Shown: piece after piece, positions 32,665 through 44,156 of the stretch
Numbering within the stretch: the first letter of the stretch is position 1
How the letters are laid out: each line of letters begins with the position of its first letter
Assembly (NCBI GenBank): GCA_024734495.1
Contig: JALMQS010000681.1
Span: 6,605,542 to 6,669,541 of the forward strand
Reading direction: 5' to 3'
DNA length: 64,000 nt
Source: Forficula auricularia
Taxonomy: Eukaryota > Arthropoda > Insecta > Dermaptera > Forficulidae
Made by a program: the position numbers and the translations under genes
Notes under the pieces: model-generated
The model's input: the letters and a program-made list of their open reading frames with translations, nothing else
Database searches by the model: none
Told to the model about the DNA's origin: nothing

Positions 32665-33345
32665 TAGAGAGATCTCCACTCCTGCACTGGTGACGTCAGG
32701 CTAATCGTCCCACGATACAGCTGAAAGATCCACTGCAGCTCAAAGGCTCTATTCTTTATAAAGGCCCGTGTGGTCAGCAGGTTCAAATCAAAACAGCCTC
32801 TCTGCTGTCCACACGTTAAAAAAGCCTCAAGCAGGCTGTGTACATCTTCGCCGAGAAACTCCACGGAACCCATAATAGAAGATACGGAACCTCCGCCGCC
32901 AAGCTGGCTCATCGGGAGCCATTCAACGAACATCAAGAATTAAACGTAAATCTTCCTTCTACCATTTTCGCTTGAATATTCTCTGCTATACAAACCCATC
33001 AGTCAAATATAATTTTCATTGTTCAAATTGCAATACCAATAAATTCTCATTAAAGCTGTTAAATTCAAAAGTGACGTTAATAAATTGTATACTGTTAATT
33101 TTATTTTTGAATATTATTTTGTTGTAAAATCCCCCTTTCATTTTTCAGCTAGATTAAATTTTTTTTATTTTTTGCAAATTTTAAATTATTTTTTTTTTAT
33201 TTTTTTTGTAAAATCATTGCATCAGATTACATTCAGTAGAGTAAATTTAAACACATAAGAGTAACTTCAGTAGATTAGAAATTTAGTACAACGAGATTCC
33301 AGAGTTCACACCACCCGAGACATACGAAAAACAGGTTAGTATTTT
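32665..33345 (+). other. GC-richer stretch with promoter/splice-like words
   Basis: Contains CTTTATAAAGGC (about 32754) that could be a TATA box, two AATAAA-type signals (33040, 33079) and ACAGGTTAGTATT (33332) that fits a 5' splice site. Together these could mark a transcribed unit or a solo LTR, but I find no terminal TG...CA with a target duplication and no primer-binding site. The inference is weak. Confidence 0.25.
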
Positions 33346-33635
33346 CACACTCAGAAATATCCCTCAATAAGATCCCAACTTCCTTTCTTCCCCCCCTGAG
33401 AAGCCCCTCATCCCACATCCCATTGAAATATGATTAAGTCGAGCAAGTTCGTGTGTGACTAGCTGAATAACCCGTCTCTCCGTGAATGCATTACTTCGGT
33501 CCCCCCAGAGCAGGGACGGACCGTGAATTTGTGGAGTCCTAGGGCAACACTACTAATAGGCCTACCTAATTATTCAAACTAATTGCCATTTTGTCGAAAA
33601 ACTGTTTTCTATAATATGTAACACATCACTCAATA

Positions 33636-34250
33636 AGTCTCCGGTCTAACTAAGAAAAACATTTTTTTTTAGATATTCCACTTTATTAATCAACATACTC
33701 GCCATCAAGAGTGATACATCCATTCCAATGCTTCTCTAACTTTTTGATGCCCTTTATGTAAAACGTTTGACTTTGAGCTCAAAATAAGCCTCAGTTTCGG
33801 CAATCACTTATTCATTTGAGCCAAATTTCTTTCCCTGGCGCATCTTTTTCATGTCTGCAATTTTATTTTTTTATATTTTCCGGATCAACTGCCGATTTTG
33901 GGCGACCAGGGCGTCCAGCATCATCGGTGCTTGTACGACCGCGTTTTAATTCAGCATACAAGTCTATAATAGTTGATTTCCCTGGTGCAGAGTCCCCATA
34001 ATCCTTATCAAGCCACTGCTTGGCTCCAACAGTATTTTTCTTCATTAAAAAAGAGTGTTTAATCAACACATGAAATTCTTTTCTATCCATTGTCTTGAAA
34101 ATTACAAAACTAGGGTCAGTAAAACGACTAAGCCTCTAAGCTATCGGTCAGAATGCCCAATTTTGACACGTACTGTTTGAAGGCTAGTACTACCCGGAAA
34201 TCATGTGGGTCTGTCAACAGTGTTACCATCTATGTGTCAGACCGGGGACT
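33636..34250 (-). mobile_element. Mariner element with central deletion
   Basis: Ends AGTCTCCGGTCTAAC and its partner GTCAGACCGGGGACT are flanked by TA (33634-33635, 34251-34252). The 615-bp element keeps the transposase start and end but has lost the middle. A full mariner is about 1.3 kb, so roughly half is deleted, including all catalytic Asp residues. Not autonomous, but both ends are present. Confidence 0.9.
33660..34090 (-). pseudogene. Mariner transposase, N-terminus joined to C-terminus
   Basis: From the ATG at 34088-34090 the minus strand reads MDRKEFHVLIKHSFLMKKNT, AKQWLDKDYGDSAPGKSTII, and RTSTDDAGRPGRPKSAVDPE: the paired helix-turn-helix with the GRP(K/R)S linker typical of mariner. 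The frame goes on to about 33863. Beyond, remnants of the C-terminal tail (EAYFELKVK, KHWNGCI, GEYVD) occur with stops at about 33670-33820. The catalytic DD34D region is deleted. Confidence 0.9.
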
Positions 34251-34252
34251 TA

Positions 34253-34429
34253 GGGAGTGATCTGGTATAATGTTTTATATACGGTATAGGAAAAAATTAG
34301 GAACCTTATAAATGGAATTTTTAAAATTTTAGATTATTTTTTTTTTTAATTCTCAATATTGTCCAATGTCTTCAATTGGGGCTGGGGGTCCTTTATATTA
34401 ACGGAGCCCTTGTATGCATCCCGTAAAGT

Positions 34430-34498
<69 letters not shown>

Positions 34499-35040
34499 CC
34501 ACTGTCCCTCACATAGCTTCCTCTTTGATTTTCAAACTACCACTTGAATTTAGCTCAATTGGAACTCGAGTTATAAATAAAAAACTAAAACTACGTGATT
34601 ATAAAGGCTAAGAAACATAGATAAAAACATATGGTCTTGGTTTTCTGGTTAACTCTACTGGAATCCATTGTTAGGTTTACGATTACAAATTTTTGTTTAA
34701 TTTTTGTCGAACAGTGATATATTAAAATTAAGTAAGAAATTTAATTTATTTTAAGTTAATTAAATTAGACAATACATTTTTAATAGTTTATTATATAATA
34801 TTATATTTTGTTTAGAAAAGTTTTTACTCTTTCCTCTAATTTATTTTCTGTTTGTTATTAAAATTCCATGCCGCACATATTTGGCCCCAAGTTTGGATAT
34901 GTAAATCGAGACGATGTTTCAAATACTTGTTCTACCTTCATCTCCATTAATTATATTGTATATAAACTATGAAAATAATCCTTATTAAAATCCGCAACCG
35001 CCCCCGCATTTCTCTTCTTCACGATTTCTCTTCAGCCTCC
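34253..35040. other. Intergenic stretch with long (AT)n microsatellite
   Basis: Pure (AT)n from about 34432 to 34495, the source of open frames made of alternating Tyr and Ile. The remainder is AT-rich and unrecognised. Confidence 0.6.
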
Positions 35041-35615
35041 GCCTCCAGGAAGTAGACTAAAATAATTTGCGTATCGAACATCGACAAGATAAACTCCAAC
35101 CAGCGGAAGAGGGGTGAGCGGGGGTGTTTGAAATTTGAAAACCACCCCCCGGCCTACTTTTGCTCTCCGCCGTAACGAATCCCTGCGCCAGCGCCGGGAG
35201 TGGGATTAAAGACCCAGGGGTTCGATTCCAATAGAAATTCATTAAATCCCAAATATGACTCACTTTCTGCTAAGAATTACGAGGTAATCCTCTCTCATAT
35301 TACACATCGATTTAATTTGCATATGTAAGGGAATGAGTGCTGTGGGTGGGAATTGGGGTGGCGTTAGAGGGTGGAAAAATAAGTTAAAAGGGTCTGCGGG
35401 TGTGTATATGAATCTAAAAATCAATAAAAAAATTTAATATTCATTTAATAAATGACGCAAATGAATTTAATTTCAGTGATTTTTTTCTGTTATAAAACAT
35501 TATTTTTTTACTTTATTTTATTAAATATTTGGGAATAAAAAATAAACTTTATGATTGGGTAAAATCATGACAAGACTTGACATCTATTCGAAGTAATAAT
35601 TACATGAAATGGTTT
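35041..35615. other. GC-richer, apparently unique intergenic DNA
   Basis: 35040-35250 has CAGCGGAAGAGGGGTGAGCG, CCACCCCCCGGCC and GCGCCAGCGCCGGGAGTGGG. The 68-codon minus frame at 35057-35263 has no recognisable domain. No match elsewhere in the window. Could be regulatory; no evidence either way. Confidence 0.3.
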
Positions 35616-35619
35616 AAGC

Positions 35620-35976
35620 CAGGGGTGTCCAACTTTTTGGTTTATACGGGCCGCATTTGAAGTAAAAACAAATCCCTCGGGCCGCATTTCAAATTTAATA
35701 ATAATTCTATTAATATTGTAGAATAATTATATACCATGAGAAAGAAGCAAAAAATGTCTTAAAAAGGAAGTTGACAAAATTGTGATTATTTTTTCCGAAA
35801 TCTTGATATATTTTTTTACATTCAAAATTTAAAATCTGCCCTTTAATTTTTCAAAAATTTTGGGCGAGATTGTCCAATTTCTTCTTAATTTAGAAACAAA
35901 AAAAATAACAAATGAGGTCAAATTGTTTTAAAGAAATGTATAATTTTATGTCGGGCACGCGGATTGGACATCCCTG
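35620..35976. mobile_element. Short hAT derivative with 8-bp TSD
   Basis: Starts CAGGGGTGTCCAACTTTTTG and ends GATTGGACATCCCTG. Flanks GTTTAAGC (35612-35619) and GCTTAAGC (35977-35984) differ by one base. 357 bp. Its inner part (GTGATTATTTTTTCCGAAATC, AAGAAGCAAAAAATGTCTT) is the reverse complement of parts of the 854-bp hAT at 4050-4903, so this is a deletion derivative of that family. Confidence 0.87.
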
Positions 35977-36357
35977 GCTTAAGCAATTCAACCCTACTGA
36001 CATCTGGTGGAAGAAAGTTATCAAGGAAACAATTTCTTTTCTCCCGTAAGAGCAATGCATTTTTTTCCCTGTTATAGCTTCCCTGATTTTCGCCACTAGT
36101 TAAAAGAATCAGCCAGGGTTCGAAACCACCCTAGGGCAGGATCATCGATTCTTTTTAAAGACCCTAACAAACATGATGTATACTAAAAGCAAAACTCATT
36201 TTCAAGGCCAGAATAAATAGCGAGACCTTCCCACAACCAGCCTCGTTATACACTATTATTTCATCCCCAAAAAATGACCTTTCTTTATCAAACAAATTAG
36301 AATTAAATCTCTAGATATATCTATCTAAAAAAATACATAAAAAATAATGTTAGACCA

Positions 36358-37428
36358 GACCAATTAGACTTCTGCTGCGCAATAAATATGGACAAGCTGG
36401 AAATAATTTTAATCGAGTTTAGGTATTCCAAATAAGAGTTATATGAGTTTGCGACGATTTCTGGCTGGTGCAAAATTTTTTCAGATTTTTGCTTATAACT
36501 CGAAAACCATAGATCCTACTGAAATGTTTACTCCTATTAAAATGAAAGAGCATAAAATTTCGCGTCGAATGACGTGCTTAAAAGTTAAAATCAATTCAAT
36601 CTTTTAGCCACAATCGATGGTCAAATATAGGCAATTTTTACCAACTTGGCGGAAAAGTGAATTATGCTTACATATTAGGTGGTCACAAGAAACCACTCTT
36701 CAAATTTTTGCGGTGATGACCCCATAATAGTTGCCAATTGCCAAAAAAATGAGACTGGCAAAGTTTCATTTTAATTGAACAACGGTAACCGGTGCCGCAA
36801 TGAGGTCGGATTATATCCTGTCTTGGAAAACGCTGGATATCTTCAAATTTAAAAGTTTTAACAAAAAAGTAGCTCACATAAACCTTCAAGCCAACAAAAT
36901 TTTCTAGAAAATAAGACAAGAATCAAGTTTCTAGGATGAGTGGTTTTCATTTTATGCATCATAAATTGAAATTTTTTGGAGCATAGGTTACTGTTGTACA
37001 GAAAACTCTGCCTACATCTCCCCCACAGCGTCTCCGGGTCTTTTGGGGTTACCCTAATTAAGATGAAACTTAAATTGACAACTATTATGGGGGTCAGCAC
37101 TGCAAAAATTCTAAGTGTGATTGATGATCGATTGTGGCTAAATGGCTGAACATATTTTAAATTTTAAGTACGTTACTCGATGCGAAACTTTGCGCTCTTT
37201 CTTTTTGGTAGGAGTAAAATGTTCTGTAAGACTCATGGTTTTCGAGTTATGAGCCAAAATTTGAAAAAAGTCCAAAATTTTCGTGGTTTTTAGGCCCTGA
37301 AAAATTTAGCACCAGCCAGAAACCTTCACAAACTCATATAACTCTTATTTGGGATGCCTAACATTGATTAAAATAATTCCCATCTTATGCATATTTGATG
37401 GCAAGCGGTCTAATTTGCCTGGGCTATT
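36358..37428. mobile_element. Foldback element, about 1.07 kb
   Basis: Arms of about 370 bp are inverted: CCAATTAGACTTCTGCTGC / GGCAAGCGGTCTAATTTGCC outside; TTCCAAATAAGAGTTATATGAG / CTCATATAACTCTTATTTGGG; CCACAATCGATGGTC / GATCGATTGTGGC; GATGACCCCATAATAGTTG / CAACTATTATGGGGGTC inside. Divergence between the arms is moderate. The spacer (about 36760-37060) is partly inverted as well (AAGTTTCATTTTAATT / AATTAAGATGAAACTT). ORFs at 36683-37100 on the minus strand are by-products of the palindrome. Confidence 0.88.
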
Positions 37429-38309
37429 TTATAAAGCTAATTGAAAGCTTTAAGTTCCTGTATTTGCTTAATTTTTTTTTATCAGAATCATATTTGATGT
37501 TTTAGAGAAATTTCGAAAAATCTAAAAAATAGTAAAGTAATCTTAAAAAAATAAATTTTAAAATAAGCGATGGGGTGGCACCTATATGCCCATCTATTGA
37601 ATATTTAATCTCTAGCCTAGAATAACATTTGGTCATGTTGTTGTTTTCATATTACGAATACAATTTAATTTCAAAGTCGAATGTCAATATTTGGATTATC
37701 AACTCTCGTTTGTAACGAATGAAAATTGGAAAATATATTTATTTATTTGTTTATTTTATTATTATAATCTTTATCTAATAATAGAATTATCAACCAGAAA
37801 TTTCGAATATTATTTTGGATTATATTATTAATATTATTATGATTATTATGTAAAATGCTTCTATCTATACAGCCTATATTACAACCAATATTACTAATTG
37901 TGTTTGCTTATCTATTTTGGTTGGAATATTATTATTATTAGTATTAGTATTAGAGTGACTTTTTGAGTATAATTAGTGTACAAGTGCCATTTTCAAATCA
38001 AAGCAAATTAATAGACAAATATACTTAGATAAATAAATATAGAAATCGTGTTGCATTAAGTTGATAAATTATCTTATAAAGTTGACTTGATTTGAAAACT
38101 TAAATATATAATCGATACGCTCGGTGAGTTGTGTTCGCCAGGTGGTCGAGATAATAAACTATCTCAAAATATTTTAATTATTTTTTTTACTTAAATATTT
38201 CTCAAAAATTGAAGTTCATATCAAGTTATTTCTATTACAAAAATAATTTTATTTCAATATTGAGAAAATGAAAAGTTTTTGTTTTGCCGAGAGTAGTAGA
38301 GTTGTTGAT
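37429..38309. other. AT-rich stretch without recognisable feature
   Basis: TTA/ATT-rich low-complexity DNA around 37740-37960; no gene, RNA or repeat recognised. Confidence 0.4.
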
Positions 38310-38443
38310 TCACAAATAGAAACAAAGAGGTTGTCCTCTGCTTGATGCAAATAAACATACACACAAATATATCTAGATGATATATCTGTATATATATTTA
38401 TTTATTTGTTTGTTTGATCAAACAAATAAATAAATAATAACAA

Positions 38444-38528
<85 letters not shown>

Positions 38529-38606
38529 TATATCATCTAGATATATTTCTGTGTATGTTTATTTGCATCAAGCAGAGGACAACCTCTTTGTTTCTCTTTG
38601 TGGATT
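38310..38606. repeat. Palindrome with (TA)n core and GAGGTTGTCCTCTGC arms
   Basis: AACAAAGAGGTTGTCCTCTG through TATCTAGATGATATATCTGT on the left is answered in reverse order on the right (ACAGATATATCATCTAGATA ... CAGAGGACAACCTCTTTGTT). Pure (TA)n fills about 38448-38524 asymmetrically, to the right of centre, next to TTGTTTGATCAAACAAATAA. The GCAGAGGACAACCTC word also occurs at 51608 and, diverged, near 5490 and 7358. Confidence 0.88.
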
Positions 38607-38920
38607 GAGAAAATGATTAGATTTTGGGTTTTCTAGCTTCTAATTTTACAAAAGTATGTAGAAAACGAGAAAAAAAATTGAATTGTTTTAAGTGCAGTTC
38701 TTTGATGTTTATAGCTAATGAGCTAAAAATTGCAACAAAAGTTTACGTTATTAAATCTAAATTTCAGTTCATTAGCTCAAAGGGTTTTCTGAGACAAAAT
38801 TGTCAATTAATCAAAATTTAAAAGAGTTTTATGAAAAACTTTTCACCGAACTACAATTTCTATTTGTATTTTTTTTTTTATAAATAATATCAGACGTGAA
38901 ATTTCACTTTCTCATACTTA

Positions 38921-39127
38921 GGGCCAGTTGTATGTCGGTTTGTAAAGTCTTTGTTAAAGTTAACAATGGGTAAAACCTTTGAATTCAACTTGTGGCCAGC
39001 GGGATGGCCAATCAGGTGAAAGTGCGCGTCATCTGATTGCCCATCCGGCAGGGCACAAGGTGAATTCTAAGGTTTTATCCTTTGTCAACTTTAACAAAGA
39101 CTTTACAAACCAACATACAGCTGGCCC
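38921..39127. mobile_element. Harbinger-like MITE, copy 2
   Basis: GGGCCAGTTGTATGTCGGTT...AACCAACATACAGCTGGCCC with TTA on both sides (38918-38920, 39128-39130). 207 bp, palindromic, centre GGGATGGCCAATCAGGTGAA / CATCTGATTGCCCATC. Very similar to the copy at 55384. Confidence 0.9.
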
Positions 39128-39459
39128 TTAATAAAGGAAAAAATTGAAATCGTGGGAAAAAAAATTGTTGCTTTTGTTTAGATTTTGCAAAACATTTAAA
39201 AAACATCTCTAATATCTTGATAAAGGCTTTAAAACAATAATGGAAAATTCACTGGAAGTTTTTGACTCGAGTCCAATTTTTATTTTATTAATTATTATTT
39301 TAACAAATAGCAAGTATCAATTTATTCTCCTTAACCCCTGCTAGTAGGCAACCTATTTCACAAGGGCTATTTTAGTTCCAAGCACTCCGCTACGATCGCT
39401 GCATTCGATATCGAAAGGAGCTTGAATTAAACAAATTATTTTCCAATTAATTATGATGA
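39128..39459. other. AT-rich spacer without recognisable feature
   Basis: Nothing recognised. Confidence 0.4.
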
Positions 39460-39461
39460 TA

Positions 39462-39967
39462 CAGTCGACTCTCGATAGTTCGAACCTCGATATTTTGAAT
39501 TTTTCGATAATTCCAACTCTTCAGCTGTTAACTTCGGTAAATATAAAAAATGCTGTGTTTTTTGTTTTTGATACGCTAGATAACTCGAAATCCTTTTCGT
39601 AACAAGAGGGGAGAGAACGTTCTATAATTCGAACTAGGTCACTTCCCCTCTTTATAATTCGAATTTTTCCTAGCAAAAAAGTATTCTTAATTTTTTTTAA
39701 TTAGGTATGTTATTATATATTGTAATGTTAATACAAATGTAATTTTTTGTTCTCTTTTTTCGTTTTCATTATTTTTACTTTTTTACTTGAGGCTATATAT
39801 AAAATCTATGTAAGCTCACACATATTTTCAAAAATATATTAAAAACTCTTAATAGTTCGAATTTTTTTCGTACCTCTTGATAATTCAAACTTCTTGATAA
39901 TTCGAAGTCTCGATAATTCGAATTTTTCTTGTAGTCCCTTGAATTTCGAATTATCGAGAGTCGACTG
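39462..39967. mobile_element. Pogo/Tigger-like MITE, TA-flanked
   Basis: Ends CAGTCGACTCTCGATAGTTC and GAATTATCGAGAGTCGACTG with TA on each side (39460-39461, 39968-39969). Sub-terminal words (CGATAATTCGAA, TTCGAACTAGG) repeat many times in both orientations inside, as is common in pogo-type non-autonomous elements. 506 bp; no transposase. Confidence 0.9.
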
Positions 39968-39969
39968 TA

Positions 39970-40290
39970 TTTCATTTATATAAAAGTTTATTTAACAAAT
40001 ATATCAGTTTTTGTTAATAGCATATTTACAGGCATCCCTTTCAATTCTAGTCGTGTTGCTTGCATCTCAGTAAAATTGTTTAAAGAGAAACTTAACTACA
40101 CTTCATTTCAACGTAAAGTGAAAGAGCATTTTCAATAACATACTTGAGTTACTAGTATACAAAGGAGATAGCATTGCTGTAAACGCAACTGAAAAAACTA
40201 TATTGAAATTAAAATTAAATTTGCATTAATATTATTAATATATTATATTTTATAACTAATGGTTTTGGCATGTTAAAAGCATCGAATCCC
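39970..40290. other. AT-rich spacer without recognisable feature
   Basis: Nothing recognised. Confidence 0.4.
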
Positions 40291-40293
40291 TTA

Positions 40294-40462
40294 GGGCCAA
40301 GTTGTATTCACCTTAGAATTCACCTTGTGCCCCGTGGGATAGCCAATCATATGAAAGTGCGGGTCATCTGATTGGCCATCCGGTCAGGCACAATGTGAAT
40401 TCTAAGGTTTTACCCTTTGTCAACTTTTACAAAAAAAATACCAACCGACATACAACTGGCCG
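40294..40462. mobile_element. Harbinger-like MITE, copy 3 (arm deleted)
   Basis: Starts TTA|GGGCCAAGTTGTATTC and ends CGACATACAACTGGCCG|TAA. The left arm jumps from its first 20 bp to GAATTCACCTTGTGCCCCGT, so about 40 bp is missing relative to copies 2 and 4. Last base of the right end is mutated. Confidence 0.85.
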
Positions 40463-41140
40463 TAAGGACCAGAAAATTTAAGAAATATTTACTGCTTGTG
40501 GACTAAAGCGGGTGACACAGCATGCTTTTGGTATTTTTACAGCCATCTTAATTATAGTCGTGTTGCCAGTATCCGGATCCGATTGGAATCGATTGGCAAG
40601 ACCTAAGGGAAAATAGTGGAAGTTGTGATCTTCTAGCTTCTCTATGTATGGAATGGATATACTCATTAAGAAATAGTGTATGGAATTGCCAGTAAAGACA
40701 AAGACTGACAAATATATATTATTATTTTTGCCTTTGTATTATATTTTTTTTTACTAAAAAAAAGTTTGATAATTAAAATATTCTTTCTCTCATCTGGCTC
40801 ACATGAATTTTCCATTACCACAACATTGTAATGGAAGGATTAGAATTTAATTTTTCACATAAAATAAAAAAAGAGAGAGCAAAATAAACCCTTTTTGTGT
40901 GTGTGTGTGAAATTTTAATAAGTATCTTGTAAATGAGCTAGATTGAGAGGGTATGAAAAACAGAATTTTATATATTATTAAATTTAATGCCATATAATTT
41001 TTTTCATTTTATATGATCAATTTAATCTTCTTATGTTCTTCAAAGAATCATGGAAAAAATATCTTAAGCTTAGGACTAAATGAATTAACAAACAAATAAA
41101 TAATTTTAGGAAATATGTAATATATAGAAATTAAATTGAA
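40463..41140. other. Intergenic stretch, no gene recognised
   Basis: A small GC-richer patch at 40490-40640 has no open frame with a known domain. The rest is AT-rich with a short (TG)n at 40901-40911. Confidence 0.35.
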
Positions 41141-41144
41141 AGTT

Positions 41145-41290
41145 TCTTTTTGCCGAGAGTAGCAGAATTTTTATATATCGAAGAAGACAACAAAAGAATA
41201 TGTCTTAATTAAAATTAAAAATTTATAATTTCAGCAGAAGACACTCTCTTTTATTGTCTCCTTCAATATTTAGAAAGTTATATGTTACAA
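41145..41290. repeat. GCAGAAGACA-family repeat, copy 2
   Basis: GAGAGTAGCAGAATTTTTAT, then ATCGAAGAAGACAACAAAAG and CAGCAGAAGACACTCTCTTT...TTATTGTCTCCTTC. Same order as 20040-20220 with a shorter middle that lacks the GAAACTATAGTC word. Confidence 0.7.
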
Positions 41291-43780
41291 ATATAATTTT
41301 TAAATTTTAAGAATGGAAATTAAACTATTAATGTAAGTTTCAGGCAAGTTTTTATTTAGACATACTAGATCCAGTTTAAGTTTTCATTCAAGTCCCGCTG
41401 CAAGTTTTGAAACTGTCTATTGGCTTGCGAATTGACTATGGTAAAACTTTCGTGAATTTCGTAGAGTGTAATCTAGGCTTAAGACTAATTATATTAATTA
41501 TTTATAGCTGTTTAATTTTGCACTTATCTAAAGTGAACTTAGAGTCAAGAAGAAAAGTTTTTCCTATGGTCGCCTGGAACATAGGCATTCTAAGAAACAC
41601 CATTTTAAGAAAGATAATGAATTTTAGTAAATCGTATATTTCGCGAAAATGAAGCTTTATGAGAAATACTAGCAGTATTTATATATCAAAATTATTTCTA
41701 CAGCAAAAAATAAGCTTTTAAGTATCCAGGTAACAAAAGAAGGCCAATATATAGTTGGACCGAAGAAGTGAACAAATTGTCGAAAACGAACATGCTCGAA
41801 ATGTATACTCAGCTTGCTTAAAATATCGGAATGGGCGTAAAATACATAATAATTTGTTTTCGCCATTTCGCTCACTTTTTTGCTGCTTGCTCCACATGTT
41901 TAAAAGTAATAGGAATGAAGGAGTGACTAAAAATCGGACTATAATATGATGTGAAAATAGCACAATTGAAGCTTTAGAGGCAAATATTGATTTTAATTCA
42001 TTAAAACATATTAGGAGATTCTATAAAAAGAAAAAGAGCAGAAATTTTTTCCGATGGTACTTTTCTATTTACTATCGGGCTATCAGCTTTAAATAAGGAA
42101 TTATTTTCTTTAATAGGTCTATTCTTAAAATTTTTGTATGATTAAAAAAATCCTATTTCTGAAATAATTCTGAAAAAATTTTGAGATTATTTAGTGTAAA
42201 TATATTATATTAATTAGAAATTTTCAAATTTATTTAGTAAGTATCCAAAATACTTGCTTTCTATCTGTAAGAAAAACGCCCAAAGTCTCGACAGTAAGTG
42301 TCAACACTAAATTTTAAGAGAAGGTTCCTTCTAAATTAAAATTGGTCAGCAGTATTATCAATATAAAAAGAACTACCAATTCCTCAATTCCCATGAATTT
42401 AGAAAAAAGTTAGGAAAAACTACTAAAGAAGAAAATGATAAAGACATGTTATAAAAAAATGATTTTGAGATATTTTTTAATTAATAAGTAAATAAACTAT
42501 GATTAAAATAAAATTAAATGCGAAATACAAACGCGATACATCTGATGGATCGATCATTTTTTAAATTAATTTACCATATAATTCTTAATTCAGGGATTGG
42601 ACGATCATCGATCACCTCTGGGTAGAATTTGATAGCTCAATCAAACTGTTTGCGATTAAAACGTTAATGAATTCAGTTGACACTTGTTGGAACAGGGTAC
42701 GCATTTAGGATTGGTACATACCAGAAGATTTCTCTCTATTAAATTGTTCATTTGAATTAATTATAAAATGCAAATATATATTCTCTACAGTTATTTAATT
42801 TAAGTTATTCGTTTTTAAATTTCATTTTTTCAGTACCAACCAATACAAAGAAGATTTTTACTTAATATTCATTCTATTTCTTAAAATTCATAATTCAAAT
42901 AAAACACTTTTTAATATTTCATATAGGAATAGTAAAAAATAATAAAAACTCGTGAAATTTTTTAAAATATTGTATTTTTTATTCTAAGATTTGAAAATAC
43001 AAGTTGTTATTGTTGAATGATTGTTATATTTAAAAATTATTCTGTCGTTGATTGTTAGAGCAAGTGAATTTCAAATTCAAAGTTCTTGATAATGTGAATC
43101 TAATTCATTAATTTTTTACATTTAGAACAATTAAAAAAATTATATTATATACTTTATTAATGATCAAAAAGATTTCTCTGTTAATTGTTGCAAAATATTT
43201 TGCTTTTTTTAAGGGAATTTATGTTTTATAGGGCGTTTTGTCATCCCTTGTATTTATTTTTGCCAAGTACATACAAGTTTTTTTTAATGTATTTATTTAT
43301 TTTTATTATTATAAATTCAGAAATTGAAATTATTCAAAGAAAAATGTACTTACATAAATAAAATATTTAATACAAACATTTGAGTGTTTTATTTTTGAAA
43401 AATAGATGGAATTTTTTCAAAAAGAACATTGATCTACTCATTTGATAAATAAAATATTACATTTTTTTTTTTTTTACCTGAATATGTTGAAAATTTTTCC
43501 CTCAACTTCTCGATCGACGATGGCACATGACACTTACACCAATTAATTTTCAAAAAATCAAAAAAAAAAAAAAATCAATAAGTAAATAAAATTTTAAAAT
43601 TTAAATGAAAAAAAAGTGATAAAATTTTTTCTCAAAAAAACTTAATTCAAAAAATTCACTAGAAAAAAATTTCCGAAATTTTTTTTTTATTTATTTGATC
43701 ACCGTAGTTAAATAAGAATTGATAACGCGCCGAAGTGAAAGAATTCGCGCAAGATAGAGATAGAACAAGAAAGAGTTGGA
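41291..43780. other. AT-rich intergenic stretch; one 81-codon open frame
   Basis: The open frame at 41407-41652 (plus) starts with TTG, contains short hydrophobic stretches and is not recognisable. Overlapping frames in 41669-41963 are likewise unrecognised. The rest to 43780 is AT-rich low-complexity DNA. I see no gene. Confidence 0.35.
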
Positions 43781-43784
43781 GATA

Positions 43785-44010
43785 GGGGGCTAGATTGTGA
43801 CGGGCAAAACGCTCGGGTTAAACTGCTGTTCGAATCCTAATAACAATCCCTTTTTTTGCGGTGCTGCTGGTGGTGGGGGCCAAGGGAGTGTGCGCCCCGG
43901 ACCGTCGCGCAGCGGACCCTCAACCCTCGAAACAACCCCTTTAGTCCACCTACTTTGGGCGGGTGGGTGCAACTATCACAGACCGGGAGGTGAAATGACA
44001 AAAATGCACA
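43785..44010. other. GC-rich patch of unknown nature
   Basis: GGTGGTGGGGGCCAAGGGAG, TGCGCCCCGGACCGTCGCGC and GGGCGGGTGGGTGC lie in otherwise AT-rich DNA. A 102-codon plus frame (43797-44105, GTG start) has GAAGGGGQG and no known domain; a 60-codon minus frame overlaps it. No terminal repeats found. It could be a fragment of a GC-rich mobile element. Confidence 0.3.
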
Positions 44011-44156
44011 ATCAACAATCGCGCAATATCATATTGCAACACTTTTATATTCCCAAACAAAACGGAAACCTATTGCTCTACATTCTACGATGTCTTTCTG
44101 TCTAAAACTCATAGAATAAATAAGACTCAGACTTGAAATTACCAAGTTATATGTAA

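Noticed and set aside
32665..33345. Solo LTR
   Set aside because: TATA-like and AATAAA-like words are present, but no TG...CA ends with target duplication and no primer-binding site could be found; left as an open possibility.
34359..34611. Frames with long Tyr-Ile repeats
   Set aside because: Direct translation of the (AT)n microsatellite.
41407..41963. Possible gene from several overlapping frames
   Set aside because: Frames on both strands are similar in length, start with alternative codons, and show no recognisable motif.
43797..44105. 102-codon plus-strand frame in a GC-rich patch
   Set aside because: GTG start, Gly/Pro-rich middle from G/C tracts, tail in AT-rich DNA, overlapping frame on the other strand; kept only as a GC-rich patch.
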